64,000 bases of DNA, taken from Novosphingobium sp. 32-60-15 (GTDB taxonomy: Bacteria; Pseudomonadota; Alphaproteobacteria; Sphingomonadales; Sphingomonadaceae). The first letter of the stretch is position 1; every line of letters begins with the position of its first letter. Location: positions 62,001 through 126,000 of the forward strand of contig NZ_NCEN01000006.1 of the NCBI RefSeq assembly GCF_002280675.1, written 5' to 3'. Shown piece by piece: positions 36,059 to 44,756 of the stretch. The translations under genes were made by a program, and so were the position numbers. The notes under the pieces were generated by a model, which was given only the letters and a program-made list of their open reading frames with translations, did not search any database and was not told the DNA's origin.

Positions 36059-37350
36059 ATGCCATGACCATTTCGCGCCGTGGCCTTATCGGATCATTGG
36101 CGGCGCTGGCGGGAAGTGCCGCATTGCCGCGCATGGCCTTTGCCAATGCCGCTGCCGAAGCGCGCTTTCCCGCTGTCACCGGCCTGATCGATGCTTATGT
36201 CGGCACCGGAAAACTACCTGGCATGATCGCCGCACTGGGGCAGGGCAGCAGCGCCGCTCCGCTGGATATTGCGCGCGGCACTCTGGCCAGAAACAGCGAT
36301 GCCCTGCTTGATATGGACAGCCTTTTCCGCATCTATTCGATGACCAAGCCGATCACCGGCATGGCCGCGATGATGCTGGTTGATGAAGGCAAAATGCGCC
36401 TTGATCAGCCCATCGCCGATTTCATCCCCGCCTTTGCCAAGATGCAGGTGCAGGTCACGCCCGATGGTTCGATCACCGATCTGCGCCCTGCCAAAACGCA
36501 GATCACGGTGCGTCACCTGCTGACGCACACGGCAGGGCTTGGCTATTCGATCATCCAGAAAGGCCCGATCAAGGACGCCTTTATCAAGGCAGGGCTTGTT
36601 CCGGGACAGGCCAGCCGGATGCCATTGCCCGGTCTTGAAATGTTCAAGCCGCTGTCCAGCCTTGCCGAATTTGCCGAAGGGCTGGCCACCATGCCGCTGG
36701 TCTATGAACCCGGCACGACATGGAGCTATTCGGTCGGGCTTGATCTGCTGGGGCGCGTTATTGAAATTGTGTCGGGTCAGCCTTTTGACGTGTTCCTGCA
36801 AGAACGCCTGTTCGCCCCTATCGGCATGGCATCCACATGGTTCCGCGTACCCGAAGCACAGGCCGCGCGCCTGACCACCAACTATGCCGTTGCAGGTGGC
36901 ATGCTCCTGCCCATCGATCCGGGAAAAACCTCGGTCTATCTCGATCAGCCGCCCTATCCATTCGGCGGGGCGGGCCTTGTATCATCCCCGCGCGATTATG
37001 ACCGGTTCCTGGCGATGATTCTGGGCTTTGGCAAAATTGACGGGCGCCAGGTGATGAGCGAGGCTGCCGTGCGCCTCGGCACCAGCAATCTATTGCCGCA
37101 AGGCGCTGATCTGTCGCGCTCTTTCATCAAAGGCAATGGCTTTGGTGCAGGCGGCTCGGTCGGCCTTGGCGAAGATGCGGGCACATATGGCTGGGCAGGG
37201 GCTGCCGGAACCGTCGGCTTCGTCAACTTGCGCGTCGGCATTCGCGCCGGAATGTATACGCAATATATGCCGTCCGAGGCCTATCCGGTGCACCGCGAAT
37301 TTGCCAAGGCCGTGCTGGCCGACATCACACCAAAGAAAGCCGCAGCTTAA
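36055..37350 (+). CDS. Tat-exported serine hydrolase (beta-lactamase/penicillin-binding-like)
   Basis: A 431-residue beta-lactamase-family protein (class C/EstB fold). N-terminal SRRGLIGSLAALAG is a twin-arginine signal. The catalytic SxxK is SMTK (Ser95, Lys98), and WSYSVGLDLLG carries the YxN-like Tyr. It may be an esterase or peptidase rather than a true beta-lactamase. ATGA overlap with mutY and TAATG overlap with nudC place it in one transcript. Confidence 0.85.
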   Translation: MNAMTISRRGLIGSLAALAGSAALPRMAFANAAAEARFPAVTGLIDAYVGTGKLPGMIAALGQGSSAAPLDIARGTLARNSDALLDMDSLFRIYSMTKPITGMAAMMLVDEGKMRLDQPIADFIPAFAKMQVQVTPDGSITDLRPAKTQITVRHLLTHTAGLGYSIIQKGPIKDAFIKAGLVPGQASRMPLPGLEMFKPLSSLAEFAEGLATMPLVYEPGTTWSYSVGLDLLGRVIEIVSGQPFDVFLQERLFAPIGMASTWFRVPEAQAARLTTNYAVAGGMLLPIDPGKTSVYLDQPPYPFGGAGLVSSPRDYDRFLAMILGFGKIDGRQVMSEAAVRLGTSNLLPQGADLSRSFIKGNGFGAGGSVGLGEDAGTYGWAGAAGTVGFVNLRVGIRAGMYTQYMPSEAYPVHREFAKAVLADITPKKAAA

Positions 37351-38231
37351 TGGACATCTCGATCGCATTTGCAGGCCAAGGCCTTGACCGCGCCGATCAC
37401 ATCCGCGCCGATGCCGAACGTCTGAACGCGCTGATGGACTGGCGCGCGCGATTGCTTAAGCTGGAAGGCATCGATCCGGTCATCGCGCCTGATGGCGGCC
37501 TCGATTGGGGCACATTGGCCGATGCCGATCCTGCCGCAGAACTCGTGTTCCTTGGCCTGATGGACGACGGGCGCGGCTGTTTTGCCCAAGTTACCCCGTC
37601 CATCATCGGCAGCGTCGCCCCGCCAAACCCGCGCTTGTGGTCCGCAATGGGCGCGCTTTCGCCTGCAGACCTTGCCATCTACGGCGGCGCGCGCAGTCTG
37701 GTCGATTGGCACGCCCGCCACCGCTTCTGCGCCCGCTGCGGCAGCGCCACGGTGCTGACGAAGGGCGGCTGGCAGCGTTCATGCACCAACGATGCATGCA
37801 AGGCCGAACACTTCCCCCGCGTCGATCCGGTCACGATCATGACCGTCGAATGCGAAGGCGAACTCCTGCTTGGCCGCCAGCCCCGCTTCCCCCCGCGCCG
37901 CTATTCCGCGCTCGCAGGCTTTGTCGAACCCGGCGAAAGCCTTGAAGGCGCGGTAAAACGCGAAGTCCTCGAAGAAGCAGGGGTAAAGGCGCGTGCGGTG
38001 GAATATGTCGCAAGCCAGCCTTGGCCGTTCCCCTCATCCCTGATGATCGGCTGCCACGCCTATGCCGATGACAAGACCATCGTAATCGACGAAACCGAAC
38101 TCGACGACGCCCGCTGGTTCACCCGCGAAGAAGTCGCCTACGCCATGACCGGAGCCGAAGACGGCGCATTCATAGCGCCGCCGCCGTTCGCCGTGGCGCA
38201 TCACTTGTTGAAGTGGTGGTTGGAGCGCTGA
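37350..38231 (+). CDS. nudC: NAD(+) diphosphatase NudC
   Basis: A 293-residue Nudix hydrolase with a zinc ribbon (CARCGSA and CTNDACKAEHFPR). The Nudix box is GFVEPGESLEGAVKREVLEE. SQPWPFPSSLM is the diagnostic NudC motif. It cleaves NAD(H) and removes NAD caps from RNA in E. coli. A terminator hairpin follows the stop. Confidence 0.94.
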   Translation: MDISIAFAGQGLDRADHIRADAERLNALMDWRARLLKLEGIDPVIAPDGGLDWGTLADADPAAELVFLGLMDDGRGCFAQVTPSIIGSVAPPNPRLWSAMGALSPADLAIYGGARSLVDWHARHRFCARCGSATVLTKGGWQRSCTNDACKAEHFPRVDPVTIMTVECEGELLLGRQPRFPPRRYSALAGFVEPGESLEGAVKREVLEEAGVKARAVEYVASQPWPFPSSLMIGCHAYADDKTIVIDETELDDARWFTREEVAYAMTGAEDGAFIAPPPFAVAHHLLKWWLER

Positions 38232-38235
38232 GGGG

Positions 38236-38263
38236 CGCGGGCTTGCCAAAAGCCCGTTCCTTT
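38236..38263 (+). terminator. Terminator after nudC
   Basis: CGGGCTT (38238-38244) pairs with AAGCCCG (38250-38256), followed by TTCCTTT. It closes the mutY–hydrolase–nudC transcript and separates it from the SulP leader. Confidence 0.65.
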
Positions 38264-38284
38264 GCCTAAAGAGTGTGCATTCGT

Positions 38285-38385
38285 AAGGACCCGGTGAAAT
38301 TCCGGGTGGCTCTTCCGGCCGCCGATCCGCCGGACAACATCATGCATGCAGCCCAGTCCCTGCGCGCCAAGTCCGCGCCATGCGC
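38285..38385 (+). ncRNA. Structured leader upstream of the SulP gene, candidate cis-regulatory RNA
   Basis: Two clear hairpins lie here: ACCCGG with CCGGGT (38289-38307), whose loop contains GAAA, and TCCGGC with GCCGGA (38314-38334). A weaker third pairs GCGCG with CGCGC around 38361-38379. A structured motif named sul1 has been described upstream of sulfate-transporter-like genes in Alphaproteobacteria, from memory. I have not matched its consensus. The GGTGAAATTCCGG stretch resembles a cobalamin riboswitch element, but the B12 box is missing. Confidence 0.45.
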
Positions 38386-38402
38386 CCTGATGTGGAATTC
38401 CA

Positions 38403-39899
38403 ATGTCTGAAAAATTTGCCAATTACCGCCGCGAATGGTTCGATGGACCTGCCGGTATCCGCCGCGATGTGCTTGCCGGGATCGTCGTTGCGCTGGCGCT
38501 CATCCCCGAAGCCATCGGCTTTTCAATCATCGCAGGCGTTGATCCGCGCGTCGGGCTTTATGCCTCGGTCGCCATCGCGATGGTCATATCGTTCATCGGT
38601 GGACGCCCCGGCATGATCTCTGCCGCTACGGCTGCCATCTCGGTGCTGGTTATCCCGCTGGTGCGCGATCATGGCGTTGAATACCTGTTCGCCGCCACCG
38701 TGCTGATGGGAATGTTCCAGATGATCGCGGGCGCGCTCCGGCTTGATCTGCTGATGCAGTTCGTTTCGCGCTCGGTTATTACCGGCTTCGTCAACGCCTT
38801 AGCGATCCTAATTTTCGTCGCGCAATTGCCGCAGCTTATCAACGTCGGTTGGGAGACTTATGCGATGGTCGCCGCTGCACTGGCGATCATTTACCTGCTG
38901 CCGCGTCTTACCACCGCCGTGCCATCGCCGCTCGTCGCGATCCTTGTGCTTACCGCGCTCAGCATCTGGATGGGGCTGCCGGTCAATTCTGTCGGCGATA
39001 TGGGCAAGCTGCCCGAAGGCCTGCCCAGCTTTGCGCTGCCCAACATCCCGCTAACATGGGAAACGCTGCAAATCATCGCGCCCTATTCGCTGACGATGGC
39101 CGCAGTTGGCCTGCTCGAATCGATGCTGACCGCGCAGATCGTCGATGACATGACGCATACTGACAGCAACAAGCAGCGCGAATGTGCAGGGCAGGGCGGG
39201 GCGAACATCGTCGCCGCGCTGTTCGGCGGCATGGGCGGCTGCGCGATGATCGGCCAGTCTGTGATCAACGTCACCTCAGGCGGGCGGGGCCGCTTGTCCA
39301 CCTTCGTTTCGGGCGCGTTTCTGTTGTTCCTGCTGGCCGTGCTTGGCCCGTGGGTCGGGCGCGTGCCGATGCCCGCGCTGGTTGCGGTGATGATCATGGT
39401 GTCCATCGGCACGTTCAGCTGGAACTCCATCGCCAACTTGCGCCGCCATCCGCCCACATCATCGGTGGTGATGCTCACCACGGTCGTCGTCGTCGTCGCC
39501 ACCAAGGACCTGTCGCTCGGCGTGCTGGCAGGGGTGTTGCTCTCAGGCATCTTCTTCGCCGGCAAAGTGCAGCGCATGTTCGCGGTAGAGCGCAACTCCT
39601 CTGCCGATGGCATCACCGCCACCTACAATGTGCGCGGTGAAATCTTCTTCGCCTCGGTCGACCGTTTCACCCGCGCGTTCAACGATGAAGACAGCGCAGC
39701 ATCCGTCATCATAGACGTATCGCGCGCCCACTTCTGGGACATCTCCGCCGTCGGCGCGCTAGACAAAATCGTAGACCGCCTCCGCCGCGCAGGCCGCACC
39801 GTCGAAGTCATCGGGTACAACGAAGCCAGCGCCGACATCATCGACCGCTTTGCGTTGCATGACAAGACGGGGGTAGAGTTGGGCGTGGTGCCGCATTGA
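38403..39899 (+). CDS. SulP family anion transporter with STAS domain
   Basis: A 498-residue membrane transporter. It starts [27 protein letters not shown] and has the conserved SulP stretch [16 protein letters not shown], about 10-12 helices, and a C-terminal STAS domain (about 400-498, [21 protein letters not shown]). Substrates in the family include sulfate, bicarbonate and dicarboxylates. The structured leader upstream hints at ligand control. Stand-alone gene. Confidence 0.9.
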   Translation: MSEKFANYRREWFDGPAGIRRDVLAGIVVALALIPEAIGFSIIAGVDPRVGLYASVAIAMVISFIGGRPGMISAATAAISVLVIPLVRDHGVEYLFAATVLMGMFQMIAGALRLDLLMQFVSRSVITGFVNALAILIFVAQLPQLINVGWETYAMVAAALAIIYLLPRLTTAVPSPLVAILVLTALSIWMGLPVNSVGDMGKLPEGLPSFALPNIPLTWETLQIIAPYSLTMAAVGLLESMLTAQIVDDMTHTDSNKQRECAGQGGANIVAALFGGMGGCAMIGQSVINVTSGGRGRLSTFVSGAFLLFLLAVLGPWVGRVPMPALVAVMIMVSIGTFSWNSIANLRRHPPTSSVVMLTTVVVVVATKDLSLGVLAGVLLSGIFFAGKVQRMFAVERNSSADGITATYNVRGEIFFASVDRFTRAFNDEDSAASVIIDVSRAHFWDISAVGALDKIVDRLRRAGRTVEVIGYNEASADIIDRFALHDKTGVELGVVPH

Positions 39900-39971
39900 T
39901 TAGTGGCTGTTGCTTGTTTGATAGTTGAAATTGCGCTTTGCGGTAATTGACCGGTTTGATACTCGCAATAG

Positions 39972-40898
39972 ATGGCTATTCCTGACTACCAAACTCTCAT
40001 GCTTCCGGTGTTGTCGTTGGCTGCCGAAGGCGAGACACGTGTTCCAGTTGCCGCACAAATAATTGCTGATAGGCTGGGGCTGTCGCAAGATGAACGTGAA
40101 GAGATGCTGCCGAGCGGAAAGCAACGACTGCTTCATAATCGCGTGCATTGGGCAAAGTTTTATATGTCAAAGGCTGGGTTGGTTGATAGCCCGAGGCGTG
40201 GTGTTTTCGTTGCTACTCCTGCCGGCTTGGCGCTGCTTGCCAAAAAGCCAAGCAGGATTGATGTTGAAACTTTAAAGGAAATTCCCGCCTTTGCCGAATT
40301 TCATGGTCAGGCAGGGGCCAACGTGGAACCAGACCAAGTGTCCGCAGCGTTGGCTGCTACATCTTCCGATGCAACACCTGAAGAACAGATCGACGCGGCT
40401 TATGCTGTGCTCACTTCGGCTTTAAAAGCTGACTTGTTGCAAAGGGTCTTGGAGCAATCGCCAGCGTTCTTTGAACGTCTCATTGTCGAATTGCTCGTCG
40501 CAATGGGTTATGGCGGTTCCCACGAGGATGCTGCGCGGCAATTGGGCAAGTCAGGCGATGGCGGCATCGACGGCATCATTGACGAAGATCGGCTAGGGCT
40601 TGACCGGATCTATGTCCAAGCCAAACGCTATGGGGCTAGTTCACCTGTTGGGCGCCCCGAAGTTCAAGGTTTTGTTGGCAGCCTCGTGGGCCTTGGTGCG
40701 AACAAGGGTGTTTTCGTCACCACGTCAACCTTCAGCAAGCAAGCTTTGGCCTATGCGCGAGGTTTGCAGCAGCGCATCATTCTCATCGATGGCGCACGAC
40801 TTACAGAATTGATGGTGGAGTTCGGCGTCGGTGTTCGTGCCAGCCGAATAATCGAAGTAAAGCGCTTGGACGAAGACTTCTTTGCAGACGAAGCATGA
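39972..40898 (+). CDS. mrr: Mrr-like restriction endonuclease
   Basis: A 308-residue protein with a winged-helix Mrr N-terminal domain (about 5-95) and a PD-(D/E)xK nuclease domain (about 165-300). The catalytic residues are in SGDGGIDG (Asp200) and YVQAKRY (Gln216, Lys218). Mrr enzymes cut methylated foreign DNA. Base composition around it, notably 39900-40150, is more AT-rich than neighbours, suggesting transfer. No partner methyltransferase is nearby, as expected for type IV. Confidence 0.9.
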   Translation: MAIPDYQTLMLPVLSLAAEGETRVPVAAQIIADRLGLSQDEREEMLPSGKQRLLHNRVHWAKFYMSKAGLVDSPRRGVFVATPAGLALLAKKPSRIDVETLKEIPAFAEFHGQAGANVEPDQVSAALAATSSDATPEEQIDAAYAVLTSALKADLLQRVLEQSPAFFERLIVELLVAMGYGGSHEDAARQLGKSGDGGIDGIIDEDRLGLDRIYVQAKRYGASSPVGRPEVQGFVGSLVGLGANKGVFVTTSTFSKQALAYARGLQQRIILIDGARLTELMVEFGVGVRASRIIEVKRLDEDFFADEA

Positions 40899-41030
40899 GG
40901 CTCTTTACTTGGCATGACGGTGGCGGGTGTAAAAAGCTCAGCATTTTGCCGTTGGCTGATGATATTCAGCGGACTTAACACCGATAACCATAGCATCGCG
41001 CCATCAACCCGCCAAACTCAAACCAGATCA

Positions 41031-41315
41031 TCAATCGCGAAGCGGTGGCCACTGGCGCTTGGTGTGAATGATGGCGAGAACCCAGACGGTGTCGCTGTAA
41101 ATCTCATAGACCAATCGGTAACTGGCATGTGGCGTCAGTTCGCGCGTACCGGACACTTCGCCTTCGTGACCCAGCATCGGGAAATCAGCAAGTCGGGCAG
41201 CGGCCTCGCTGAAGAGGTCATCAAGCCTGATGGCAGCGCGGCTATCGCGCGTAGAAAGATAGTCCCATATTTCGGCGCGGTCTTGGCGCGCTTCGGGCGT
41301 CCAGAGAACTTTCAT
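41031..41315 (-). CDS. ParE/RelE-family toxin
   Basis: A 94-residue toxin of the RelE/ParE superfamily. The hallmarks are EARQDRAEIWDYL, LADFPMLGHEGEV and ELTPHASYRLVYEI. ParE types block gyrase, RelE types cleave mRNA; this one is closer to ParE by sequence. It starts 2 bases after the antitoxin stop. The pair lies next to mrr, so this is a small defence or stabilisation island. Confidence 0.88.
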   Translation of the reverse strand: MKVLWTPEARQDRAEIWDYLSTRDSRAAIRLDDLFSEAAARLADFPMLGHEGEVSGTRELTPHASYRLVYEIYSDTVWVLAIIHTKRQWPPLRD

Positions 41316-41317
41316 CG

Positions 41318-41590
41318 CTAGCGGGAAACGCGCGCGCGGCGGTTGGCGAACTCCGCTTCAACCTCATCATTGCCAAGTCCGTCGCCTGCATGCATCGACG
41401 TGCGGGCCTTGACCACCTTGCGCTCGACAAAGGCGCTATGTTCCCGTTTGAGGCGCTGCTGCTCGATAAAGTCGCGCATCAATTCGCGCACGACCTGCGA
41501 GGCGGGTCGATGCAGGGCATCTGTTTCAGCCATGAAATCTGCCCGCAGATCGGCTTCCAGCTTCATCGTGAAAACGGCTTCCTTGGCCAT
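41318..41590 (-). CDS. Antitoxin of the ParD-like type
   Basis: A 90-residue antitoxin with an N-terminal strand and two helices resembling a ribbon-helix-helix domain (FTMKLEADLRADFMAETDAL), followed by a basic helical tail that would wrap the toxin. ATG 41590 has GGGAG 8-9 bases upstream. A palindromic promoter precedes it. The longer frame to 41749 overlaps the promoter and was rejected. Confidence 0.85.
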   Translation of the reverse strand: MAKEAVFTMKLEADLRADFMAETDALHRPASQVVRELMRDFIEQQRLKREHSAFVERKVVKARTSMHAGDGLGNDEVEAEFANRRARVSR

Positions 41591-41617
41591 GACTGCAACT
41601 CCCTTAAGTAATGACAT

Positions 41618-41648
41618 GGTGTATACACCGTCACTACCATTGTCGCAA
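41618..41648 (-). promoter_or_regulatory. Autoregulatory promoter/operator of the toxin–antitoxin operon
   Basis: On the minus strand TTGCGA (41648-41643) is followed after exactly 17 bases by TATACA (41625-41620). The -10 lies inside the perfect 12-base palindrome GGTGTATACACC (41618-41629), flanked by partly symmetric TGAC and GTCA. This is the usual site for repression by the antitoxin or its complex. Confidence 0.75.
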
Positions 41649-41681
41649 GGCGGGCGCGCTCCCTGACCACTTTCCAACCCC

Positions 41682-42089
41682 CTAAACCAACCCCAGCTTC
41701 GCCAGATCCGCCGCAATTTGCGCGGGCAGCACTTCGCCTGTTTCGCCATCGGCCAGATCGCGGGGAGCGTCGGAGTCTTCGAGGTAGCGCCAGCCTTGGT
41801 GGGCGCGTTTGGGGCGGGGGTGGACGTCGATCAGTCTGGTGGAGATCACGATATTGGTGCGACCGCCTTCAGCCTCTTCAAAGCCGAGGATTTCGGAGCG
41901 CGCGACCAGTTGGTGCTTGTGAATCCAGAAAAGCGAACTGCCGATCATTTCATCGGCGCGCTTGGGGCGGTTCTTGGTTGTCAGCCGCGCGGCTTTGGCA
42001 TCGCCGCGCCGTCCGCCTGCCGCAAACCATTCGTGCAGTTCGGCCAGCGATTGCGCGCCATAGGCGACTTTGGTCATGTGCAACGGCAT
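41682..42089 (-). CDS. DUF1489 family protein
   Basis: A 135-residue protein of a family restricted to Alphaproteobacteria, with motifs THxLARSEILGF-like (HQLVARSEILGF), WRYLEDSDAPRDL and PRPKRAHQGWRY. Function unknown. It lies 15 bases downstream of mgtE on the same strand, and so is probably co-transcribed. The toxin–antitoxin operon begins just beyond its end. Confidence 0.85.
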   Translation of the reverse strand: MPLHMTKVAYGAQSLAELHEWFAAGGRRGDAKAARLTTKNRPKRADEMIGSSLFWIHKHQLVARSEILGFEEAEGGRTNIVISTRLIDVHPRPKRAHQGWRYLEDSDAPRDLADGETGEVLPAQIAADLAKLGLV

Positions 42090-42104
42090 TGGGGTTCTTC
42101 CAGA

Positions 42105-43553
42105 TCAGGCAGCAAGCCCGCTTAACACGGCAAGGCCAAGGAACGAGAAGAAGCCCATGACATCGGTGGCCATTGTCACGAATACGGCAGATGAGACAGC
42201 CGGGTCCACTTTCAGCCGGTCAAGCGTAACGGGCACCATGATCCCGGCAAGGCCCGCCACCAGATTGTTGATGATCATCGCGGTGCCAATCACCGCGCCC
42301 AGCAACGGATTGCCGAACAGCAGCGCGGTGCCGCTGCCCACCAGCACACCCAGCGTCAGCCCGTTGGCCGTGGCGATGCGCAATTCGCGGAAGATCATGC
42401 GCAGCGTGTTTGAACTGGTCAGCTGATTGGTGGCAATTGCGCGCACGATCACGGCCAGCGTTTGCGTGCCCGCATTGCCGCCCATGCCCGATACAATCGG
42501 CATCAGCACCGCCAGCAGCGCAAATCTGGCAATCGCGCCTTGGAACAGACCCACAACCGATGCCGCCAGCAATGCCGTGCCAAGGTTCACCACCAGCCAT
42601 GTCAGGCGCGTGCGCACTGTCAGCATGATCGGCTCGTTAATGTCGCCATCACCGGCACCGGACAGGCGCAGGATATCCTCGCTCGCCTCTTCCTGAATGA
42701 TGTGGACAATGTCATCGACGGTGATCTGGCCCACCAGCCGCCCGCTTTCATCGACCACGGCGGCCGAAATCAGCGCGTACTTCTGGAAGCGCAGCGCGAC
42801 TTCTTCCTGATCCATCGCCACCGGGATAAGCGTCTGGTCGCGTTTCATCACATCGGCCAGAAGTACTCCGCGCGGCGCCCGCAATATCCACGAAAGCTGG
42901 CACGTGCCCAGCGGATGGTGCTTGTGATCAACGATGAACACTTCCCAGAATTCGGTCGGCAGATCATCGTTGCGGCGCAGGAAATCGATCAGATCGCCGA
43001 CCGTCATCGCCTCGGGCACCGCGATCAGATCGCGGCTCATCAGGCGGCCGGCGGTTTCTTCGGGGTAGGACAGGGCTGATTCGATGGCCGCGCGGTCTTC
43101 CGGCTCCATCTCGGCAAGGACAGCCTGCTGGTCTTCCTCGTCCAAGTCTTCGATCAGGGCGACGGCGTCATCCGTCTCCATCTGCTCGGCAAGCTCGGCC
43201 ACTTCATCGGGGTCAAGCTCGTCGACAAGCAATTCGCGGACGTGGTCGTTCAACTCGGCGAAGACTTCGCCGCCCATCAGATCGTTGATGGCGCGGGCCA
43301 AGGCAACGCGCTCATCCCGATTAATCAGCTCGAACAAATCGGCGATGTCGGCGGGGTGCAGCGGCTCTACAAGGTTGTAAACCCGTTCGTGATCGCCGCT
43401 TTCCAGCGCTTCTGAAACTTTGCGGACAAAGCCGGGGCGCAGGGTATTGTCCTGTTCATCAAGGCTTTCGGCATTGCGCGCAGGCTCTGCCGCCGGGACA
43501 TCATCGTCCACGCCCGAAAGCCGTGATTCAAGAAGGTCTTCATCGCGCTGCAT
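42105..43553 (-). CDS. mgtE: Magnesium transporter MgtE
   Basis: A 482-residue channel from ATG 43553. It has an N-terminal superhelical domain (LHPADIADLFELI, MEPEDRAAIESAL), two CBS domains, and five C-terminal helices with SGMGGNAGTQTLAVIVRAIA, the pore signature. Mg2+ binding to the N/CBS part gates the channel. The frame extends upstream to a TTG at 43625, with AGGAGG 14 bases before the ATG; I prefer the ATG. Divergent from the cyclophilin gene. Confidence 0.93.
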   Translation of the reverse strand: MQRDEDLLESRLSGVDDDVPAAEPARNAESLDEQDNTLRPGFVRKVSEALESGDHERVYNLVEPLHPADIADLFELINRDERVALARAINDLMGGEVFAELNDHVRELLVDELDPDEVAELAEQMETDDAVALIEDLDEEDQQAVLAEMEPEDRAAIESALSYPEETAGRLMSRDLIAVPEAMTVGDLIDFLRRNDDLPTEFWEVFIVDHKHHPLGTCQLSWILRAPRGVLLADVMKRDQTLIPVAMDQEEVALRFQKYALISAAVVDESGRLVGQITVDDIVHIIQEEASEDILRLSGAGDGDINEPIMLTVRTRLTWLVVNLGTALLAASVVGLFQGAIARFALLAVLMPIVSGMGGNAGTQTLAVIVRAIATNQLTSSNTLRMIFRELRIATANGLTLGVLVGSGTALLFGNPLLGAVIGTAMIINNLVAGLAGIMVPVTLDRLKVDPAVSSAVFVTMATDVMGFFSFLGLAVLSGLAA

Positions 43554-43664
43554 TGCGGCGGGGTTAGCCTCCTGACCGATAAAAGCAAACCGCCTTGGCT
43601 TGCTTTGCGTGACTTTCTTTTCCAACGCCCTATATCGGCGTCAAACAGGAAGGAATTGCGACAA

Positions 43665-44120
43665 ATGGCTGACGAAAATCTCGTACTTTCGCTCGATTCA
43701 GGCGATGTAGTAATCAAGTTGCGTCCAGACCTTGCGCCCGGTCACGTTGAACGGATCAAGGAACTGGTTGGCGAAGGCTTTTACGATGGCGTAAAGTTCC
43801 ATCGCGTAATCCCCGGCTTCATGGCGCAGGGCGGCTGTCCGCAGGGCACCGGCATGGGCGGCTCAAGCAAGCCAGACCTCAAGGCTGAATTCAACGCCGA
43901 ACCGCATGTGCGCGGCGTTTGTTCAATGGCGCGCACCAGCGCACCAAACTCGGCCAACAGCCAGTTCTTCATCTGCTTTGATGATGCCCGCTTCCTTGAC
44001 AAGCAGTACACCGTTTGGGGTCAGGTCATCAGCGGCATGGAACACGTCGATGCCCTGCCCAAGGGTGAGCCACCAGCGAAGCCAGGTGCCATCAGCAAGG
44101 CTGCCATCGTAGCTGCCTGA
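43665..44120 (+). CDS. Peptidyl-prolyl cis-trans isomerase, cyclophilin type
   Basis: A 151-residue cytoplasmic cyclophilin without signal peptide. FHRVIPGFMAQGGCPQGTG and SANSQFFICFDDARFLD are the active-site regions. AGGAAGGA precedes ATG 43665. It catalyses proline isomerisation in protein folding. Ends in a strong terminator. Confidence 0.95.
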   Translation: MADENLVLSLDSGDVVIKLRPDLAPGHVERIKELVGEGFYDGVKFHRVIPGFMAQGGCPQGTGMGGSSKPDLKAEFNAEPHVRGVCSMARTSAPNSANSQFFICFDDARFLDKQYTVWGQVISGMEHVDALPKGEPPAKPGAISKAAIVAA

Positions 44121-44138
44121 TTTCATCGCAAAGCATTG

Positions 44139-44175
44139 AAAAGGGGCGGGGCCACGCGGCCACCGCCCCTTTTTG
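44139..44175 (+). terminator. Rho-independent terminator after the cyclophilin gene
   Basis: AAAAGGGGCGG pairs with CCGCCCCTTTT around GGCCACGCGGCCA, which forms its own GGCC stem, followed by T residues. Confidence 0.9.
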
Positions 44176-44371
44176 CTGCGCACCGCCTTTATGCTGCGTA
44201 CATTGGTTAAATCCATCCCGCAACAATTTGCAAAACGTCGCCCCTTGCAGCGAAACACGCAGAGGTATATCTTGACACTTGTCCGGGATGCTGGCGGGCC
44301 ACCAATCACGTTGGCAGTCGGGCGATAAAACAGGGCCAAAAATGGTCCATTTCCTTCGCAGGAGTGTTGAA

Positions 44372-44683
44372 ATGAAAACCTTTGTTGCAGCCCTTGCGGC
44401 TGCTGCGGCGCTGTGCACCGCACTGCCGGCATCAGCCACGTCCCAGCGTGAAACCTTCGATCTCGCTATTGCCAGCGATGGTTATGATTTGACCGATCCG
44501 GGCCAAGTCACCAAACTTCGCAAGCAGATCGATCTTGCCATCATCGAAGCGTGCAACCCCACTGACCGACTCAGTGTTGGCCCGCAGCCAAACCTGCAGT
44601 GCCGCAAAGAAATGCGCCGCGATGCAGCCATTAAAATCGCCGCCCTGACCAATGCTGCCAACAAGCGCATGGCGGGCCTGTAA
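44372..44683 (+). CDS. UrcA family secreted protein
   Basis: A 103-residue small periplasmic protein with a signal peptide (residues 1-22, ending ASA), AGGAG 8 bases before its ATG and two cysteines (EACNP, LQCRKE) likely forming a disulfide. The spacing around DLTDPGQVTKLRKQIDLAI is typical of UrcA proteins, common in sphingomonads and caulobacters and of unknown function. Confidence 0.8.
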   Translation: MKTFVAALAAAAALCTALPASATSQRETFDLAIASDGYDLTDPGQVTKLRKQIDLAIIEACNPTDRLSVGPQPNLQCRKEMRRDAAIKIAALTNAANKRMAGL

Positions 44684-44695
44684 TCCCCTTCTTCC

Positions 44696-44717
44696 CCCCT
44701 CCCGCATGCGGGAGGGG
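44696..44717. repeat. GC-rich palindromic unit, copy 2
   Basis: CCCCTCCCGC (44696-44705) and GCGGGAGGGG (44708-44717) form a perfect 22-base palindrome after urcA. It shares its CCCTCCCG core with 23522-23541, and lies at the convergent end of the amine oxidase operon. No T tract follows. Confidence 0.55.
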
Positions 44718-44756
44718 CCGGGGGAGGGTCCGTTCATTTTGGCCCGCCCGATCAAG

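Noticed and set aside
38285..38340. Cobalamin riboswitch upstream of SulP
   Set aside because: Only the GGTGAAATTCCGG segment is reminiscent; the B12 box is missing and the downstream gene is not a cobalamin target.
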